In this document: positions 58,564 to 64,000 of the stretch, piece after piece
Position numbering within the stretch: position 1 is the first letter of the stretch
Layout: each line of letters starts with the position of its first letter
The notes under the pieces: model-generated
Told to the model about the DNA's origin: nothing
The model's database searches: none
Seen by the model: the letters and a program-made list of their open reading frames with translations, nothing else
Program-made: the position numbers and the translations under genes
Source of the DNA: Gnetum montanum
Taxonomy: Eukaryota > Streptophyta > Gnetopsida > Gnetales > Gnetaceae
Direction of reading: 5' to 3'
DNA length: 64,000 nt
NCBI GenBank assembly: GCA_015680685.1
Contig: MNCI01004147.1
Location: 417,035 to 481,034, forward strand

Positions 58564-59894
58564 TGCATGTAGAAATTATGGACAATTAAAAGTACAACAA
58601 TCATAGCATGCAGGTAGTGTGCAAATGTCACAGAAATTCAGAGGTGCCTGTATGTAGTAGCCACTAAACAAGATGGCACCTAGTGGCTGATAGTTGAATT
58701 TGAAAGTAGTTCAACATTGTGCATGGAACAAACTAAGAGCCTAATAATTGCCTATATTGAAGGCATGGATGATACAAAGCAAATCCATTGCCAACTCTTC
58801 GATGAACTTGATGACACCAATTAGGGAGAGTTGGAAATCCCTTAGAGCTTTAAACATGGGCCCCTTAAGTTGAAAACTATACTAATTAGAATGGAATATG
58901 CTTTTCTAAAAAATGACAAGCTGGTCATTATCAATGCCAACCTTGCTCCTGTGTAGAAAAAGAAGTTATTGGAGGTGGTCAATAAATGGCCAACAACCTT
59001 TACTTAGTCATATCATGAGTTGACTAAAATTGGTCCAAGGATATGCTAGCATCAAATTTACACAGATTCCTCCATGAAACCAAAAAGGCAATGGCAATGG
59101 CAGTTGAACCCCAAGCTGAAGTAAAGTGTCAAAGAGGAGATCAAATAACTCCTTAAGATGAGGTTCATCTTGTGCTGACCTAAATCGTCGGTGTAAGGCT
59201 GGAAGGGAAACAGACACCGAGAGATCATCAGGCAGCCATAGCTAACCATGCCTTCGCTCAAGGGCAAGCTAGAAAAGTAAATGAAGGCAGAGTGCCTTGG
59301 ATGGTCTGCATGCAAATCAACCAAGGACTTCCCTAAGCGTAAGCTATGGCTAGCGTTGGGGTTATCGTAAGCGATGTCTTAAAATGTGTAAATGCGCGTA
59401 AAATGTAAACATGAGCTGTAAGATGTAAGAACGTAAGGCGTAAACAAGACGTAAACTATAAACTGAACGTAAACTGAATGTAAGCAAAAATGTAAATAGA
59501 ACGTAAAATAGAAAATAGAAATAATGTTTGGTTGGCAAAATGGAAATGATGTATTGCTTAGAAAAGATGTGCACTGGTTAAAGCGTAGCTGTGTGTAGAT
59601 GGTAGGTCGAACACCTAGCCCCGGGGTGATGTAACGTGATGATGTCATGTGATGAATGTTAGAAATGCTTGGATGCCAACAGTCAGGTGTGCCGAGCGCC
59701 CAAGGATTGTAGGTTCTATCCTCTCTCAGAATTTTCAATCTCTCATTTTTTTGCCTCTTGGTTTATGTGAATTGATAGGGTATTTATAGGGTTGGGCCAA
59801 GCTCGGGCACGAAATTCAAGAATGGAATCAATGGTTGGGAGATGAGAGGAAGATAGATCTAGTGACATGTGTCCAATGGACAGTTGTGCTTGGG

Positions 59895-60075
59895 TTCGAT
59901 GCGTGTTGGAGAGAGTTGGATGTGTGTTGGATAGTTGTGCACGAGTTGGATTTGTGTTGGATAGTTGTGCACGAGTTGGATGTGTGTTGGCGAGAGTTGG
60001 ATGTGTGTTGGATAGTTGTGCACGAGTTGGATTTGTGTTGGATAGTTGTGCATGAGTTGGATGTGTGCACGAGCA
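59895..60075 (+). repeat. Minisatellite with GTTGGAT(G/T)TGTGTTGGATA units
   Basis: About 30-bp units (GTTGTGCACGAGTTGGAT then GTGTTGGATA) in a higher-order pattern to 60065. All apparent open frames here, on both strands, come from the repeat. Confidence 0.85.
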
Positions 60076-60259
60076 AGCTACATTCTTGACTAGGTACATC
60101 GCATTTTACAATTTATGGGTTATTCAAGCCCATGAAAGTACATTTAATTTAGACTGTGAGGGCCTGACTATCTCACAAATAAAGATTTACAATGAAATGT
60201 ACAAGGGAAATTCGACCCGTCTTGCTTCAAACTTCTTTGTCCTTGAGTTTTTCTGGTAT

Positions 60260-60435
60260 TTTCTGGGAGTTGCTGATGTTGAGAATTTTCTGCCATTTTC
60301 TGGAATTTTCTGGAAGCTGCTGATGATGAGAATTTTCTGTCATTTTCTAGAATTTTTTGGAATTTTTTGGAATTTGCTGATGCTGAAAATTTTCTACCAT
60401 TTTTTGGAATTTTTTGAAATTTTTTGGAAGTTGGT
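60260..60435 (+). repeat. ~55-bp tandem repeat
   Basis: Three units with GCTGATG(T/A/C)TGA(G/A)AATTTTCT and (A/T)TTTTCTGGAATTTT, starting near 60270, 60320 and 60375. Confidence 0.75.
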
Positions 60436-61205
60436 CACGCTGGACTCACGCTGCCAACGTGACCTAGGCGTCAGTGACAAAAATGAGTGTTTTTGGAGTT
60501 GAAATCTGAAGTTCTGGAGGCTGAAACTTGGAGAAATCATTAATTGACCTTGAGGGTGACTTGTCCCATCAAAATCAGACCATTTTGACCCTGTTTTGAG
60601 GCTATTAAAAGTTGGTCACGCTGTGGTCATGCCCAGCATGACTGCCCAGCGTGACCTCAAAAACTTGCAATTTTGAGCTGAAATATGGAATTTCTGAAGG
60701 CTGGGACCCATAGTTATCAATAGTGGATCCTAAGAATGACTTGCACCCTTGAAATCAAGCTGTTTCGGCTCATTTTTGGGGCTCTAAAAGTTGGTCACTC
60801 TGTGGTCACACCCAGCATGACTGCCTAGCATGACCTGCAGTGTGACCTCAAAAACTTGCAATTTTGAGCTGAAATAGGGAATTTCTAATGGCTCAAACCC
60901 ATAGTTATCAATAGTGGACCTTGAGGATGACTTGCACTCTTGAAATCAAGTCATTTCAACTCAATTTTGAGGCTCTAAAAGTTGGTCACGCTGTGGTCAT
61001 GCCCAGCATGACTACCCAGCGTGACCTGCAGTATGACCTATAGTGTGACCTCAAAAACTTGCAATTTTGAGCTGAAATCTAGAATTTCTAAAGGTTGGAA
61101 CCCATAGTTATCAATAGTGGACCCTGAGGATGACTTGCACCCTTGAAATCAAGTCGTTTTGGCTCAGTTTTGGGGCTCCCAGAGTTGGTCACGTTGTGGT
61201 CACGC
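60430..61205 (+). repeat. ~180-200-bp tandem repeat with GTCACGC palindromes
   Basis: AGTTGGTCACGCTG starts occur near 60431, 60611, 60788, 60979 and 61181. Each unit carries GGTCACGCTGTGGTCA(C/T)GCC, AGCATGACTGCCCAGCGTGACC, then CTCAAAAACTTGCAATTTTG and a TAGTTATCAATAGTGGA stretch. GGTCACGCT and AGCGTGACC form inverted repeats. Confidence 0.82.
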
Positions 61206-61485
61206 CCAGGCTTGAAATTTGGACTCTTGAATGCTAAGACTTGGAGTGGACATCAACAACTCTTGAGGATGGCTTGCACCCTTAGATTTGGACCACTTTT
61301 TATTTGATTTTGAAACTGTTGGAGTTGCCCACGCTGAGGGCAAGCTAACTTAACAGTGTGATCAAGCTGGCTTGAGCAACCTGGACTTGAGTTTCATGCC
61401 TTAGTCAAATTTTGCCTCCTGAATGCTTGAAAGGGCTTGAATTGTTCTTGTTTCAAAGTTTTAGGCCAAAATTAGTGGTGTTTCA

Positions 61486-62300
61486 CATCCATCCCATTGT
61501 GAATAATGAGTGGCTTAGCCCACTCATCATAGTGTCAAAGAAAGGTATGAAATGAAGGGTCTATATCAATTTCAAGCTATTGAAGATGACAACATTCAAG
61601 AATCATTTTCCTTTATCATTTGTGGACTAGGTGTTAGACACAATTTCTGGGCATTGCTATTATAGCTTTCTGGATGGTTATAGTGGCTATAACCAAATTC
61701 ATATAGCACTGGAGGACTAGGCCAAAACAACATTCACAAGTTCTTAGGGGACTTTCTTATATAGAAAGATGTCATTTGGCCTATGCAATGCCCCTATCAT
61801 ATTCCAACACCTGGTCCTTAGCATTTTCCAATACCAGATTAGTAGCGGGTGGAAGTCTTCATGGATGACTTCTTCACCTATGGGGCTACGTTCAAGAAAG
61901 TCTTGGACCATCTTGAGTAAGTGCTAAAAAGGTGTGTGGAGACAAACCTTTGGCTCAACTAGTAGAAAATCCACTTGATGGTCTAGGATTGTATTATTTT
62001 GGGACACATAATTTCTTGAAAAGGTATTGAGGTGGACATTGAAAAAATAAGGGTCGTACAAAGAATTACCTAATAGAGAGAAACAATCAAAGATGTGAGA
62101 TCATTCCTTAACCACACTAGGTAGTACCAGTGCTTCATTGAGAATTTCTCTAAGATCATCAAACTGTTGGTGGAGGTGACAAAGAAGGATGCTCCATTTG
62201 TCTAGACTCAGGAATGTAAGCATGCATTTCATCAACTCAAGCAAAAGATCGTGGAAGCTCTAATTCTATGAGCACTTGACTAGTTTAGGCCCTTCCACAT
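61486..62300 (+). pseudogene. E reverse transcriptase remnant
   Basis: Downstream of the insertion: EWLSPLIIVSKKGMK, FLDGYSGYNQIHIALED (about 61668-61720), MSFGLCNAPIIFQHLVLSIF (61765-61830), and a TTCATGGATGACTTC active site (61858 on, FMDDF) that is in another frame because of a 1-base loss upstream. Thumb region to 62280. Multiple stops. Confidence 0.82.
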
Positions 62301-63897
62301 CATGCCTTGGAAAAATTCAAACACCATGTACTTGGGTATATGGTATTTATGTACATGGACCACAATGCAATTAAGTTCCTAATGAATAAGCCAATGGGGA
62401 ATCCCCATGTCATATAGTGGCTAATGAACTTGCAAAACTTTGATCTAATAGTGGTAGATTAAAAGGGGACTGAGAACATGATTTTTGACCACATGTCTTA
62501 GTTGAGATGGGACAACAAAGAGGAGGAGAGCCCACTTTTAGATCAATTCCCTGATAAACTCCTCTTTGCCTAGGATATAACTTAACAAGTGCCCACTAAA
62601 ACAAAATCGTATGATGACATTTTTACCTACCTTCTCACTTAGGAGATGTCATAAAAATGGGACAATAGGAAGAAACAACATTTGCTTAACTAGGAAAAAT
62701 AGTTCATGGAAATCAATAGACATCTTTACAAGGTGTGCATTGATGGCATGGTTCGATGGTGCATACTTAATGATGATCAACTACATGTTCTCCAAGATGC
62801 TCATGAGGGCCCTTGTGGGGGTCACTATGCTAGGAGGTGCATGACCATTAAGATCCTCATAGTAGGGTATTATTGGCCAACACTTTTCAAGAATGCTCAC
62901 CACTTCATCTACTCTTATGAATGCTACTAATGTAATGGTGGGATGACCACTTATATGGAGGGACCTTAGTAGTGGATCTAGCCATTGGAGTCCTTCGATA
63001 TTTGGGGCATCAATTCCATGGATCCCATCACTTCCATAGATCATAGTAGCTGTTCAGTACTATACAAAGGCATAGATCATAGTAGCTGTTGACTACTATA
63101 CAAAGTGGGTAGAAGTGGTGACCATCATCAATTGCACATATTCTATGATTGCTTAGTTTATACAATAGCATGTTGTGAATAGGTATGGGGTGCCACATGT
63201 GCTTATTTCTAATAATGGAACTCATTTTATAGGCACTACTTTTTTGAAGTTCATGCAATGCTCGAGGGTTGAACATAAACTAATAATACCCTACCACCCC
63301 CAAGCTAATAGTTAATTAGAGGTTACAAATAGGGCGATCTCAAAAATACTAATAAGAATAGTTAGTAAATATAGGAGGGATTGGAGCAAAAAACTCAACG
63401 ATGTCCTTTGAGCCTACTGTCCACTTGGAAACTTCCTATTGGTTACTCTCCCTATGAGCTTGTGTATGAAAAACTACCAACTCTTCCTATCCAAGTAGAG
63501 CTTTATACACTATCAATGGCTTGTGACCTTTGCCTTGACCTTAGCCTAGCACAGAAAGAATGGTTAATAAATCTCAACGTGTTAGATGATAACTAACTGG
63601 TGGCCTTGTCATCTAATGAAGTGCATAAGGCATTCAATAAATAATGCCATGATGTTAGAATTATGAAAGTGAAATTTCAACCAGGAGATAAGGTCCTATA
63701 TTGAAATCCCACACTTGTGTTGCAAAAAACTAAGTTCCAAGAATTTTACATTATCTATGAAACCTTTTCTTTTGGGGCCATGTTAATTTACAAACTTGAA
63801 AGCCTAAACAAAAAACTGCTAGTCAACATGCAACAAATAAAACTTTTCCAAGAATCCAAAAGACCCAGTGATCGCAACACCTCAACAAATGGACAAG
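62300..63897 (+). pseudogene. E RNase H and integrase remnant
   Basis: RNase H: MDHNAIKFLMNKPMG-like frame (62350-62400). Integrase HHCC zinc region at 62790-62935: HEGPCGGHYARR and HHFIYSYECY-CN keep the His and Cys ligands. Catalytic core 62990-63400: an Asp-containing GINSMDPI stretch, HVLISNNGTHF (second Asp now Asn), and a decayed PYHPQANS-LEVTNRAIS with Glu kept. A 34-36-bp tandem duplication (63037-63105, unit CATAGATCATAGTAGCTGTT) disrupts the core. C-terminal YEKLPTLPIQVELYT and FQPGDKVLY follow (63460-63705). Confidence 0.82.
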
Positions 63898-64000
63898 TGA
63901 TGACTGGTGAGGTACCCCTACACTCAACCATATGAATACGAGCGTTCACGCACGATTCGGTCGAACTCCACAGATGGACTAGATGTGGTATCCAGATGGT
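63898..64000 (-). repeat. Edge of another minus-strand LTR (B type)
   Basis: TGATGACTGGTGAGGTACCCC followed by ATACGAGCGTTCACGCACGAT matches the reverse complement of the 3' end of the B LTR (51713 down). It continues past the window and truncates the integrase region of E. Confidence 0.82.

Larger units (their letters stand above)
59171..61485. mobile_element. 2.3-kb insertion with TG...CA ends, probable solo LTR of another family
   Basis: Starts TGTGCTGACC and ends GTGTTTCA; flanks CATCT (59166-59170) and CATCC (61486-61490) look like a 5-bp target duplication with one change. It interrupts E between the PR-RT linker and RT. A TATA-like GGGTATTTATAGGG (59778) supports an LTR promoter on the plus strand. 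No coding sequence. It contains GTAAAC-rich DNA (59380-59520) and three repeat arrays listed separately. Alternative: a non-autonomous element of another kind. Confidence 0.6.
57399..63897 (+). mobile_element. E: rearranged gag-pol body of a Ty3/gypsy element
   Basis: Plus strand gag core (57399-57900), protease (58040-58563), PR-RT junction (58564-59165), a 2.3-kb insertion (59171-61485), then RT, RNase H and integrase (61486-63897). Cut at the right by a minus-strand LTR. The gag zinc knuckle and protease active site are missing. Closest to P in order and sequence. D (55809) may be its 5' LTR. Confidence 0.85.

Noticed and set aside
59743-60099. Long open frames on both strands (up to 118 codons) at 59743-60099
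   Set aside because: They read through the GTTGGATGTGTGTTGGATA minisatellite, which happens to lack stops in several frames. Repetitive peptides only, no start context or relatives.

Overview
The window looks like nuclear DNA of a seed plant. The two intact genes carry GT-AG introns and belong to plant protein families (an RCD1/SRO protein and a HEN4/RCF3-class five-KH protein). Almost everything else is AT-rich, decayed LTR retrotransposon DNA. The dominance of old, stop-riddled Ty3/gypsy copies suggests a large, slowly purged genome such as a gymnosperm's, but that is inference; nothing here fixes the species.

Layout. 1-17319 is a three-level nest of one Ty3/gypsy superfamily group. An almost full-length plus-strand element (P, 4178-13929) sits in the leader of a minus-strand relative (M1, window start to 14979), which itself sits in the gag of a third minus-strand element (M2, 14980-17319). 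17320-22050 holds AT-rich DNA, a tRNA-derived SINE, an exact 155-bp tandem duplication, and a LINE fragment flanked by two copies of a ~240-bp piece of the SRO gene's upstream DNA. 22190-35950 is a gene island without recognisable transposon coding sequence: the SRO gene (plus, CDS 23405-27434, seven coding exons) and the KH gene (minus, CDS 35339-32616, seven coding exons plus a 5'UTR intron), arranged tail to tail. 36000-64000 is again repeats: two gag-only non-autonomous elements with perfect target duplications (A, 37915-44072; B, 45584-51713), a solo LTR (C), a 5' LTR (D) followed by a rearranged gag-pol copy (E, 57399-63897) interrupted by a 2.3-kb probable solo LTR with several minisatellites, and the edge of another LTR at 63898.

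How the parts fit together. The LTR elements share TGATGA...TCATCA ends, an 18-nt primer-binding site resembling the tRNA-Asp type of Athila/Tat elements, and a conserved 3' end (GAGGACGAGTT then a short G-run before the 3' LTR). P, M1 and E carry gag-PR-RT-RNaseH-INT remnants, all inactivated by stops or deletions. A and B keep gag, a short relic of the PR-RT junction and a ~2-kb 3' non-coding region, but no pol, so they look like a gag-only lineage once mobilised in trans. The SRO protein is expected to be a nuclear stress-signalling scaffold and the KH protein a nuclear RNA-binding regulator.

Most noteworthy: the gag-only elements with 3' non-coding blocks also found in P; the GATATC-rich promoter-proximal U3 shared by several diverged LTRs; the promoter duplication around the LINE with one-sided CpG loss; the SINE family; the 2.3-kb LTR with GTCACGC palindromic repeats; and an orphan exon-like segment at 28067-28171.
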